NCBI GenBank assembly: GCA_963575745.1
Contig: CAUYUJ010018575.1
Location: 124,501 to 188,500, forward strand
Source: Prorocentrum cordatum
Taxonomy: Eukaryota; Sar; Dinophyceae; Prorocentrales; Prorocentraceae
DNA length: 64,000 nt
Direction of reading: 5' to 3'
Part shown: positions 10,925 to 20,551 of the stretch, piece after piece
How the letters are laid out: each line of letters opens with the position of its first letter
Position numbering within the stretch: position 1 is the stretch's first letter
Notes under the pieces: model-generated
Databases searched by the model: none
What the model saw: the letters and a program-made list of their open reading frames with translations, nothing else
What the model was told of the DNA's origin: nothing
Made by a program: the position numbers and the translations under genes

Positions 10925-11700
10925 GTTATCGTTACTCGTACGGTAAATCTTGCTCTTACTTTTAGTATTACTACTATCAGTATTACTACTGTTACTATAA
11001 TAATATTGAATCGCTTCGCTCATTCCGCCGGCCCATATTCTGCGCCGTTGTCGACTGACCGAGCGGTCTGTCGCGGTGCGGAGCTGCAGGGGCGGCGGCT
11101 GTTTTTAGCAGGGTTTGCGTTCGGCACGTGAGGCTTGTTGGTGGCCGCTGGGGGAGTCTTGAACGCGTCGCGGGCCGTCTGGAAGCGTTTTGCTTATGGG
11201 GACTTTGTCGGGAGGCCTCTTGGTGACCTCTTGGGGACTCTTAAACGCGTCGGGTCGTTGGCAATTGCTTGCGTGCTCGGGGGGGCATTTGTGGGGCCTC
11301 CTGGGGCCGCTAGGGGGCCTCTTGGGGGCCTCCTGAGGGCCTGTCAGGGGCCTCTTGGGGCCTCTTAGGGGCCTCTTGGGGATTCCTGGGGCCTTCTTAG
11401 GGCCGAGAGCTCAAAAGGTTTGTTTCGTGTTCCCCCCTTGGGACCTCCCTGGGGGCGTCCTTGGGGCCTTCTTGAAGGCCTCTTGGGTCTCTCCCAAACC
11501 AAGGGAACAGCAACGAATTTTGCCTCTTGGGACCCTCTTGAGAGTGCTCTGGGAGGCGTGTTGGGCCGTCTGGGGGGCATCTTGTGCGTCTTGGACCGAT
11601 CTTGTGGCATCTCGGAGCTCTCTTGTTCATCTTGAGGGGCTCTTGGCGGCCTCTTGGCCTTTCTTAGGGCTCTCTGGACGGCCTCGACTCTGACCCACAG
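10925..11700 (+). repeat. Composite repeat module, copy 3
   Basis: TTA/ACT-rich tract (10925-11012), a variant core GAATCGCTTCGCTC with CCGGCCCAT (11010-11035), then a long degenerate GCCTCTTGGGG array to about 11700. Same order and strand as the other three modules. Confidence 0.5.
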
Positions 11701-12049
11701 CGCCCGGAGATTGCCGGGGTACTTCTCTTCCGGGGACCCCCAGGGGCTGCCCCGCGCGCGCTAAGTAGAACGGTTGTAAAGCAGTTAGCGGAGATCTTAG
11801 CACGCCTCTGGCCCGTTGGGCCGGCGAACTATTCGTATTACTATTGTAGTGGCCCTCCGGCCAGAGCCGCCGATCCGGGGTGCTACCGATTCTGCTTGCA
11901 ACGGATGATTTTTTATGTTGAAAAGAAGAGCATTCGCTCGAGACACCCTCATAAGATAGAGATGTTGAACTCGCTTGGGCAACCTTCGGATGTTCGAAAG
12001 TGACGATCTCGCGTGAACAGCCAAACTCATGGGATGTCCCCTCCCGCCT
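11701..12049. other. Spacer, no gene recognised
   Basis: Mixed-composition DNA between two repeat blocks. I looked for tRNA box A/B signals and open frames and found nothing convincing. Confidence 0.5.
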
Positions 12050-12800
12050 TCCGGGCCTGAATGGGGTCAGCCATGGCGTCAGTCCCCGCCCCCCTCCCCG
12101 ACTTCTCCCTCCTGGGCCTGAAGGGCGTCAGCCATGTCGTCAGGGCTCCTGCCCTGCCCCCCCCCAGATCCCTTTCCCAGGCCTGAATGGCGTCAGCCAT
12201 GGCGTCAGCTCCCCCCCCCTCCCCCCGACTTTCTCCACCCGGGCCTGAATGGCGTCAGCCATGGCGTTCCCCCCCCCCTCCCTCCTGCCTATGGCGTTCC
12301 CCCCCCCTCCCCCCCCTCCTACCTCCCGGGCCTGAATGGCGTCAGCCCTCCCCTCCCCCTCCCTCCCAGACCTGAATGGCGTCAGCGCCTCCCCGTCCCC
12401 CCGACAGAATGGCGTCAGCTCCCTCCCCTCCCTCCTCCTTCCCGGGCCTGAATGGCGTCAGCCCCCCACCCCCGACAGAGCAAAGCCCCCCGTCCTCCCT
12501 CCCGGGCCGTGAATGGCGTCCTCTCCCCCCCCCTCCCTCCCGGGCCTGAATGGCGTCAGCCCCCTCCCCCCCCCCTCCGACAGAGCGACCCCCCCCCTCC
12601 TCCTTTCCCGGGCCCGAGTGGCGTCAGCCCCCCCCCCCTCTCCTCATCTCGGGCCTGAATGGCTTCCCCCCCCCCCCGACAGACAGAGCGAAGCCTCCCC
12701 CCCTCCTCCCTCCCAGGCCTGAAGGGCGTCAGCGCCCCCCCCCCCTCCTCTGGCGTCAGCCCCCTCCCCTCTTCCCTCCCAGGCCTGAATGGCGAGGAGA
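12050..12800. repeat. Minisatellite with GGCCTGAATGGCGTCAGC core
   Basis: About 14 imperfect units carry GGGCCTGAATGGCGTCAGC, separated by C-rich spacers of variable length. Some units append a second ATGGCGTCAGC. Confidence 0.85.
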
Positions 12801-13130
12801 GAGAGGCTCTGTCGGAAAAAAGGAAGGAGATTTCTCGGAGAGGTGAGGTCTGTCCTGGAGGGGGGGGGTCTGTCGGAGTGGCGGGGGTGTCTGTGAGAGC
12901 GGGGGGGGGGTCTGTAGGAGAGAAGGCGGAAGAGCGGAAATGGATATGTCGGAAGAGAGGGGGGTCTGTCTTGGAGGCGGGGGGGAGGGGATCTGTAGGA
13001 CAGAAAGCGGAAGAGCGGAAAGGGGTATGTCCGAAGGGGGGGTATTTTTTGGGGGGGGTGGTCGTCGGAGGAGGGGGGGTCAGAGAAGAAGATTCCTCTC
13101 GGAGAGAGGGAAGTGGGTGTGTGTGGGAGG
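12801..13130. repeat. G-rich GGTCTGTCGGAG-type repeat
   Basis: Imperfect repeats of GGGGTCTGTCGGAG and of GGAAGAGCGGAAA in a strongly G-skewed stretch, the strand reverse of the C-skewed minisatellite before it. Confidence 0.6.
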
Positions 13131-13762
13131 GGGGGTGCTTGTGCGTTCGTTGAATTCAGTTGGAGTTCGTCGTCACCCCCCCTCTCCAGAGCGAAGCTTG
13201 AGCGAGCCCAAGCCCACGCTCTCACAAACTCGCACGAAGTGGGGGGGGTCTATTTTGGGGGGGCTGTCGGGGACGGGGGGGGTCAGAGAAGAAGATGCCT
13301 CTCGGAGAGAGGGAAGTGGGTATGTGTCGGGGGCGGGGGGGCTTGTGCGTTCAGTGAATTCCGTTGGAATTCGTCCCCCCACCCCCCTCTCCAGAGCTTG
13401 TGCGTTCAGTGAACTCCGTCGGAATTCGTCCCCCCCGCCCCCCTCTCCAGAGCGAAGCGTCCTCCCCCCCCCTCTCCCTCTCCAGAGCTTGTGCGTTCAC
13501 TGAATTCCGTTGGAATTCGTCTCCCCCCCCGGGGGCTTGTGCGTTCAGCGAATTCCGTTGGAATTCGTCCCCCCTCCCCTCTCCTGAGCTTGTGCGTTCA
13601 GTGAATTCCGTTGGAAGTCGCCCCCCCCGCCCCCTCTCCAGAGCGAAGCGTCCCCCCCCCTTCCCTCTCCAGAGCTTGCGCGTTCACTGAATTCCGTTGG
13701 AATTCGTCCACCCCCTCTCCAGAGCGAAGCTTGAGCGAGCTCAAGCCCACGTTCTCACAAAC
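13131..13762. repeat. Minisatellite with a GAATTCCGTTGGAATTCG core
   Basis: Seven imperfect units of CTTGTGCGTTCAGTGAATTC followed by CGTTGGAATTCGTC, C-rich DNA and CTCCAGAGCGAAGC. The array is flanked by two copies of AGCGAAGCTTGAGCGAGC, at about 13189 and 13722. Confidence 0.85.
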
Positions 13763-16432
13763 TCCCACGCCAGATCGGCGGATGCTTATTATGATGGGAA
13801 AGTGACTCGGGATGCAAAACTGGCGCGAAGATTGTCGTGTTTCCGCGCGTCGCAATCATGGCCAGAGCTATTGCCCTTCCCCAGGGCGGGCGGCACGAGG
13901 GCGCGAAGGTAGCCACTCGTCGCACGTCGCGGGCCGCGATGCGCGAAGTTGGGTGACCTGGGAAGATGGGTGCATCCGTATGCACCCACGCGCATGATAC
14001 CCATGCGCAGGTCCTCCTCCGCGCAGGCCTGTGGCCCCGCGAGGGACGGCTGGCGGCGTCTGGGAGGCCCGCGGGGTTTGCACAGTGTCGCCACGGTGGC
14101 CGAGGCGTCCTGCTGCCTGCAACCGTGGCCGCTGCTGCAAGCCTACGAGCCCTGGATCTGGTCACTACTGCCGCAGAGCACGTGCGCGCACGCGTGCGGT
14201 TGCTCGCCTCCTCGTCGGTCGCTTGGCCTCTCGCAGCGTTTCTCTCTGGTTGGGCCCTTCGCCAGGATGAGTCGTCTCCCTGCGGCTGCTCATTCTTTGC
14301 AGTGTCAGTTCATCGCCCTCGGGGCAGGGTCAGGATACACGGAACATGAACACATCGTGACCTCATGCATCGATTGGTCATCCCTTCCCTCCCTCCTCAG
14401 CCAGATGTTGCAGCCCACAGTGAGACGACGCTTGGCCCGGCGGCGGTGGTGGCCTCCATGGCGGGCTATCGCGCCGGCCTTCTTGGCGCTGCGGACGCTT
14501 GCCCACCTCTGCCGAGCTGGGCGCCGGGCGGAGTTCTGCTTCGCGGCGGTCCGAAGGGGCAAGCTGGTCGGGATCGTCTTTCGAAGAAGAAATACGGTGC
14601 AACATATATGCTCCACGGTCCGCGTGGATTTCTCGGATCCGCGTTGGAGCCCCCTGCGCCGCTCCAAGAAATCCGCGCAGACCTCCAAGAAATCGATGTG
14701 TTTATGACGTTGTTCGTTACTCTCTTGCCAGCCGCGCGTTCGGGATCGTCCTTCGCGGCGGCACTCTTGAGCGATCCCTCCCTGGCGACGGCGCCAGCAC
14801 CGATCTCCTACCTCCTCCAGCCTGAGCGTTCGGGCAATTCCCTGTGCTTTTGATTTCTCTGGTAAGGTTTTGGGGTAACGCACGTTTCCACGGGAACTCG
14901 TTGCCAGAAGGTCGTTGCGGATGCGGCGGTCGGTGTTTTTTTTTGCACACGCGCAATTTCATGTGTTGTAGCATCGTTGCCACGTGGGGACCTTGACGCA
15001 CGTTTTGTTGCTTGGTGAGATGTAGTTGCACGACTGCGCGGGTAATCAACACGCTGGTTGAAGCAAGCTGAATCACGACAACCAGTACAGCTGTGCCAAG
15101 ACATGCTTGGTCATGGCAATGAAGGGTGCTCTGGTGCATTTTGGTCGATCTGCTCCCTGGCATTGCCTTGTGGTCTCCACCGCCTCGTGGTCTCCGCTGG
15201 CTGAGTGACGCAAGGGATGGAGTAGTTAATGGAACCAAGGTGGAGAAACAAGAAGGCAAGAAGGTGCACTATGTGATAATACGGCGCTAGGGCGCGCAGC
15301 GACACGTAAGCCTGCCCTGGTCGGTTATAGTTTGGTGCGTCTTGTTCTTGACAAAGCTGTTCCGCTTGGCTTGTTGCTCCCGTGTTCTGCTCTGTGTGGG
15401 ACTAACCACGCTATTGTCGTCCTATGTTGCCGAGAGTCTGTGTCTCATCCCAAATTTGATTCATGTATTCGTGCCTACACCTGAGCCGCTTCCTATTTAT
15501 CTTGCAGTGTGTGCTTGTGGTGCGTTGCGACTAGTTGGAGCGCCCGTGGAAGAGAGGGGGGAGGTTCATCGACGGGCGTTGCGCGTACCACCTGTGCGGA
15601 GTGGCACGTCGTGGCGGTCCAGCGTCTGCCTTTGCTTGACATCTTGCGTGTTTTTCAGGCTGGGCCTTGCTGCTGCAGCATGTCACGATGACAGCGTTAC
15701 GATCGCAGCGTTTTTTGTTTGTGGCCTTCGCTGAGTTGTTTTCCGTCGCCGAGCAGGGGCGTTGTCGGTTCTCTGGCAACGTGTGTTCGCTTGTGGGCAC
15801 AGTTCTTGGACTGCCGCGGAAGGGGGGCACGCAGACGCTCATGCAACATCACAGCATCGCGTGCAGACGTGCCTCAAGCTTTATCTTGGCCTGTCAGCGC
15901 TGTGTCGCGCCCTCGGGGATGGCAAAACTGGGCTGTGATCGTGGGCGTGTTGGAGAGAGGACTGCATGAGCTGTCGTGGAGGGGGGCATCGGAGGTTGGG
16001 TGGTGAGTCCGATCCGAAACGAGGTGCCCCGCACCAGGGGCCTTCGTGTTGGGCGGCGAGACCAGCGTGAAACGAAGTAGGGGCCTTCGTCGAGCCCATC
16101 CCCATGTGGAGTCGCAGCGGTTTGGGCGAGACTGGCAGCAGAGCCAGTACTGGTGTCGACGCGCTGCGCAGTCCGTGTTGCGCCCCGGCGGGGGCCGCCC
16201 AGAAGGCGTCGATGTTTCGGCCCAAGGCTTTGGCCATGACGACGCTACCGGAGAGCTTCACCGGGGCATCCTGCGCGTGGCTCGCCGCCACGTCGCTGTA
16301 GTCGTCGACAGTGCCCGTCGTCTCGCCGCAGCGTCACCAGCGCGCTCCACCTGCAGGGGCCGGCACCTCGCCAGAGGCTCCCGCGAAGCCAGGCAGTGGC
16401 TTCTGCTCGTCCCTGTGCTTGCCGCCGCAAGC
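13763..16432. other. Spacer, no gene recognised
   Basis: 2.7 kb of mixed, GC-rich DNA. Several open frames of 100-250 codons overlap on both strands but lack conserved-looking domains, and none has a supporting splice or start context. I see no RNA gene. Confidence 0.45.
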
Positions 16433-16451
16433 AGCCGCAGCAGCAGCAGCA

Positions 16452-16503
<52 letters not shown>

Positions 16504-16545
16504 AGGCTGCAGCAGCGGCGGCGGCGGCAGCAGCAGCAGCACGGC
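16433..16545. repeat. GCA/GGC trinucleotide tract
   Basis: GCAGCA then an uninterrupted GGC run (about 16455-16504), then GCAGCGGCG repeats. It would code for poly-Ala, poly-Gly or poly-Arg depending on frame. Confidence 0.9.
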
Positions 16546-16959
16546 ATGTAGACTGGCAACTGGACGCCGCGGAAGGAGGTCCACGTCCCCCGCGTTTGCT
16601 TCCCTTTCTGATCCCTTCTGTGCACGGCTAGCCTCTCGCCAGCCTGTCGGGTGCGCGCGCGTTTGCCGCAGACACTGGTTGGCCGTTTTGCGCGGGCGTT
16701 TGATCCCCCCGACGCGCAGCAGGGATTGGATTTTGGAGGCGGGCAGATGCGTAAATTGTTTGAACAGTGGTCGGTGTGATGGGGGGCTGCGAGCGCCGAG
16801 CCACAGGGGCATGACCGCAGTCGGGCAGTGCACCTTCAAGACATGGATTCACTTGTTCCGTTGCAGAGGCTGCCGTTTTTTTCCTGTCAGGCTCGTACGG
16901 AGACAGGGTACCCTTCGGCGCTGCGGTCACCCTTCTCCCGGCGGACGTAGCGCAAGAAG

Positions 16960-17180
16960 TGAGAGGTCGCGTTGGCCGTGGGGCCAAGGCGCCGGCCGTT
17001 GCTTGCGGTGGCGCCTGCGCGAATCCAAGGCGGAAGACCCTTCCCGAGACGGGGCCCACCCTCAGGCAAACGGTCCTCGACCTGAGGGGCGGCGCGCGGA
17101 GAGCGCGCCAGAGTAGGGCTCGCGGCCACGCGATGCACCGGACACCGTCGCTGCGGCAGGGAACGATATGAAACGAGATG
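16960..17180 (+). repeat. Diverged copy of the 236-bp retroposon
   Basis: Contains GGAAGACCCTTCCCGAGACGG and GCCGTTGCTTGCGGTGGCGCC, and ends CCGTCGCTGCGG...GATATGAAACGAGA. These match, with many differences, the sense (reverse) strand of the copies at 45573-45806 and 54160-54395 in the same order. This is an old member of the family. Confidence 0.55.
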
Positions 17181-17439
17181 GCATGATTTTTTTTTTGGGG
17201 GGGGGGGGGCCGCGCGATGCTACAGCGAAGGGCGAAGGTGGTGCGCCGGCCGTCTTGCGCCTGGCTCGGTAGTTCAATTAGGCTGGCCCGTGCCCCGGAC
17301 TACGCGTCCGCCCGCGACCAAGAAGTACCCCCACCAGCCGCAGTCGCTTCCCCCGACGGTAGGTCCTGCTTTGCTCCGCGCGCGCGCCGGCCATTAGTTC
17401 CGCTCGTAACCCGAGCCGACTCGATTCGCCGCTGGCGCC

Positions 17440-18025
17440 TTCGCCTGCGGCTGCGACACAAAAAGTACCCCCATCAGCCCATCCAGAAACGATGCCCAGG
17501 GAGTTGAGGTGATCAGGCAAGTGGGGGAGCATGCAGAATAACAAAGGGCGGGGGAAGCAGTCCGAGGTCGGGGAAGGAGAGGAGGGAGGAGGGAGGAGGG
17601 AGGAGGAGGAGGAGTGGGCGGACAAGGAGGAGGAGAAGGATGAGGAGGAGGATAATGAGGAGGAGGAGGAGGAGGAGGAGGAGGAGGAGGAGGAGGAGGA
17701 GGAGGATACGGAAAAAGGGACGAACATAAGAGCCTCCTCGGATGTCTGGTTGTGAGTTGTTTGGAGGCCTTTTGGAACGCTAGGGGGGTATATTGGGTGC
17801 CTCGGGGATCCTCTTGGCGAGAAGGAAAACACAAAACAGTTATTTTTCTTAGGTTTCGCAAGGATTTCGGCCGCTTCGGGGCCTCCTTGGGGAGCTCTAT
17901 GGCCACTTGGAGCGGTCTTGGGGCCTCCTGGAGCATCTTGGCGGCCATCTTGAGGCATCTTGGGTATCTTGAGCCATTTTGGAGCTCATCTTGGGCTCCC
18001 CGAGGCCATCCTGGGCCATCTTGGA
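17440..18025 (+). repeat. Composite repeat module, copy 4
   Basis: Variant core TACCCCCATCAGCCCATC (about 17466) followed by CCAGAAACGATGCCCAGGG, a GAG tract (17570-17706) where copy 2 has its minisatellite, and a degenerate 10-11 nt TCTTGGGGCC array (17755-18025). Confidence 0.5.
17570..17706. repeat. GAG trinucleotide tract
   Basis: Imperfect GAG/GGA repeat, pure at about 17660-17705. Confidence 0.9.
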
Positions 18026-18617
18026 CGCTCCAACCTGTCGCGGGACCCCCCTGTCCATGTCCAGGGGAGGGGGTAGGTAGGGGGAGGGGGTTCCACCCGC
18101 CCTCACGCCGTCTTGCTCACCCCCACGCGCCCTCCCAACGCTGCCATTCCCCTGGCTCGCCAGCTTCAGAGCGCGGCGGTGGTTCGGGGCGCCGCCCGCG
18201 GAGCAGGTCGGTCCAGGTTGGTCTTTGGAAGCCCTCGGTTTCGAGCGCCTGTGCGGCCTCGGCGGCTGCGTCGAGATTGCCCCTGCGGCCTGGCTGGTTA
18301 CCGTCGAGAATATTCTTGGTCACGGCCGCCTCGACGGGGCGCCGCTGGTGAAGCATACGGAGGGCGTCGGCCCACGCGCCCCAGTAGGCCGCCCAGGACG
18401 TGCGCGTGGGGCTTTGAAGCCCGAGTCCTCTGTGTCGTCCTGGCCTTGCTGCCAGTGCGCGCGCCCGTCGCCCCTCGTCCTGCGACACTGCGGGGTCTCC
18501 ACGCAAGCAGCGCAAGGTGGTCAACATGTCGTCGTCGTCGCCTCTCGTGTCGCGTGCTCGGCGACTATCTCGGGCGGCAGCGTACGCAGCAGGTGGTTGG
18601 CCCGTGGGAAAGCGCAG

Positions 18618-18651
18618 AGGAGGAGGAGGAGGAGGAGGAGGAGGAGGAGGA
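18618..18651. repeat. GAG tract, one edge of an insertion in the family-B fragment
   Basis: Pure GAG/GGA repeat. On the reverse strand it reads as Leu codons directly before CAFPRANHLLRTLPP. Confidence 0.85.
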
Positions 18652-18988
18652 TGCGTTGCCTGTATTTTTCGGGTGTGTGGAGGAGGAGGCCTCGGACTGG
18701 CAGGCACATTATATGAGCTGCCCGCGTTTGTGGTCAGCGATACTCGCCGCCTGGTTTCCCGAGGAGCCTCTCCCCCCGACCCCTCGTCTCTCGGCTCGCT
18801 CTCGCTCGCTCGCTTACATATGAGGAGCGCGATTTAGCTTGCCAGCGTATTGTCATGGCATATTATATGTACCACGCACATCGTCGCTGCCCCTCCCAGT
18901 CTCTCGATAATTCGGCGCGTGCTGTACGTGCCCAGACGCCGCAGCAGGCTGAGGTAGAGCGGTGGTGAATTATGGATTTCCCTGGGTT

Positions 18989-19053
18989 GCGTGCGAAGAG
19001 GAGGAGGAGGAGGAGGAGGAGGAGGAGGAGGAGGAGGAGGAGGAGGAGGAGGA
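18989..19053. repeat. GAG tract, other edge of that insertion
   Basis: Pure GAG repeat, read on the reverse strand as Leu codons directly after LPNLQCAW. The 335 bases between the two tracts have no counterpart in the family-B ORF. Confidence 0.85.
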
Positions 19054-19438
19054 GCCACGCGCATTGCAGGTTGGGCAGGTGCGCCAGTTCGTCCAGAATC
19101 TCCCTCCTCCTGTAGTCTGCTCTCCAGGTGTGCGGTGGCGAGCTCAGGGGGGCCTGGCGGGGCGCCCAGGCTTTTCCGCGAAGGCAGCGGCGGCAAATCC
19201 GAACATGTCCATGGACTTTCCGCGTTCCGTGTTCCAGCAGCGGCAGCAGGTGCTCGATTCAGACCCGGAACGGTCCTGCTGCTGTGTTTTTTCCTCGCGG
19301 GCCAGGGGCAAACATGAACAACAAAAACTCTCGCTGTGTCGGCTGCGCGGTCCCAGTCTGCGTGTCGTCTGAGGCTCACGGTGGGCGGTCGGCGGGCGGG
19401 GTCCCGCAGCATGTTCAGTGTCTCCTTGTTGCCGGGCG

Positions 19439-19476
19439 CACTCGCTGCTGCGGTGCGTTGACCGCAGCAGCGAGTG
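19439..19476. repeat. Perfect 16-bp-arm hairpin
   Basis: CACTCGCTGCTGCGGT (19439-19454) is exactly inverted at 19461-19476 around a GCGTTG loop. It lies at the upstream edge of the family-B fragment. Confidence 0.9.
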
Positions 19477-19489
19477 ACTGCGCCCCTGG

Positions 19490-19610
19490 AGGGGTGCAGG
19501 CGGGGCGCAGGATGTCCCCGTCAAGGGTCGGGTCTTTCACCGCACTTCGTAGGACCCCCAGTGGAAGTACAGCAAGCTCGCAGCCCACGCCGACCCGCCC
19601 ACCACCGCGC
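19490..19610 (-). repeat. GGTGAAAGACCC-type repeat
   Basis: Reverse strand reads GCGGGTCGGCGTGGGCTGCG...GCGGTGAAAGACCCGACCC...GGACATCCTGCGCC. The same blocks occur on the forward strand at 32058-32160. The motif is also shared with the 236-bp retroposon family. Confidence 0.6.
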
Positions 19611-19739
19611 GCCGCAGAACGACGACGCCAGCCCACCAAGAAAAGGGTAGCCCCCCCGCCCTAGCAAGACGCGCGGGCAGCAGCTTCGCGCGCGTGGCCA
19701 GCAAGGGACGGGACAAGAAAAGACAGCGGAAGCAGCAGC

Positions 19740-20480
19740 GGGCGCATGAAGATCGCACCTCCTCCCCGTGCACGCCCAGCGCGGGCGGCAGGACAGCAGG
19801 ATCGCAGGACAAGGGCGAGATGACACGGCAACGGGACCCGAGACACGGCACAATGTGGATCCCGAGCACGGCACGGCACGGCCGCACAACAATGACAGCA
19901 CGGACGCGGCCCCGGGCGGACCCGCACAAGGCCACAACAGGCAGGCACGCGGGGACGCAACACCACAAGGAGGCACGAGGAAGACGCCTACCTCACGGAT
20001 GAACCATACCGGGGCCGGCGAGGTATCAAAGGGCAAGGAGCGTGAGAACAGAAGGCAATAGTTAACGGAGTGCACTTGCGTGTGCCAGAGCCAAAACACC
20101 AGCAGACGACGACCGACGAGGACGACGGCAGAACAGCGGCGACGACGGCAAGCAGACCGACAAAAACGAATGAGCGCGACGCCGCCAAGCAACAAGAAGA
20201 AAACAGCTGACAGGACGAGGCAGCAAGACGAGCACACGCAGGACCGCAAAACTACAGCGGGGCCGGAAGACGGACGCAACGCAAGGGCACAGGGCAGGCA
20301 CGAGAAGCCGCGAGCCAAAGGAGAAGCAGGTCAGGCAAGCAGGCATGGTGGGCAGCGCGCGCAAGAGGCAGGGGCAGGAAGAAACCCCACTCACATTTTG
20401 CCAGCACGAGCGCGCAGTCCACGGTCGCCCTGGGCGCAGGCCACGAGGGTGCCGATGCTTGGCTGGCCCCCCCCTGCGCA
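19740..20480 (-). mobile_element. LINE family A UTR fragments
   Basis: Near 19797-19745 the reverse strand carries CTGTCCTGCCGCCCGCGCTGGG...GGGGAGGAGGT, the block found in the 5' regions of LINE-A1 (about 24568) and LINE-A2 (about 52770). At 20480-20300 the reverse strand matches the 3' UTR that follows the LINE-A1 stop (CTGACCGGTGCTTG, GTGGCCTGCGCCCAGGG, GGCAAAATG, CCTGCTTGCCTG). No ORF of the element remains between them. The reverse-strand 265-codon open frame here is Cys/Ser/Leu-rich and not credible as a gene. Confidence 0.55.
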
Positions 20481-20515
20481 AGCACCGGTCAGGGATCCAC
20501 GCTGGGCGCGCCATC

Positions 20516-20551
20516 CCGTAGCCATTTTGGCTCAAGCCATTTTGGCTCAAG
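20516..20551 (+). other. Spliced leader joined to a relict spliced leader
   Basis: 20516-20536 matches all of leader positions 2-22 (CCGTAGCC...GGCTCAAG). It is followed immediately by 20537-20551, CCATTTTGGCTCAAG, the last 15 bases of a second leader. This is the known relict arrangement: the AG in CCGTAG of an old leader served as trans-splice acceptor for a new one. It shows the locus came from an mRNA that passed through the RNA stage at least twice. It is not a spliced-leader RNA gene, because no donor GT follows the leader. Confidence 0.9.

Larger units (their letters stand above)
18117..19470 (-). pseudogene. Decayed LINE family B fragment (reverse transcriptase region)
   Basis: On the reverse strand, in order, are segments related to the family-B ORF at 34-40 kb: APGNKETLNMLRDPARRPP (near 19440-19390; B has APGTAETLAELRDPARRPP), KSLGAPPGPPELATAHLE (near 19170), ILDELAHLPNLQCAW (near 19080; B has FLQELPNLPDLQCAW), ANHLLRTLPP (near 18600; B has CNHVLRTLPP), and WAAYWGAWADALRMLHQR...RPTWTDLL...GEWQRW (18400-18130). 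The catalytic RT motifs between the first two segments are missing, the frame shifts repeatedly, and the Leu-rich point after QCAW is split by an insertion between two CTC/GAG tracts. It cannot encode a working enzyme. Confidence 0.75.

Noticed and set aside
16311-16631. Poly-Ala open frame
   Set aside because: Direct reading of the GGC/GCA tract.
17257-17300. tRNA gene or tRNA-derived SINE head (TGGCTCGGTAGTTCAATTAG)
   Set aside because: Resembles a box A/D-loop, but no acceptor stem or B box follows at the right distance.
19521-20318. Cys/Ser/Leu-rich reverse-strand open frame of 265 codons
   Set aside because: Lies over LINE family-A UTR-like sequence and has no conserved motifs.
20516-20551. 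Spliced-leader RNA gene
   Set aside because: No GT donor, intron-like RNA body or Sm-type site follows the leader; the tandem relict structure explains it better.
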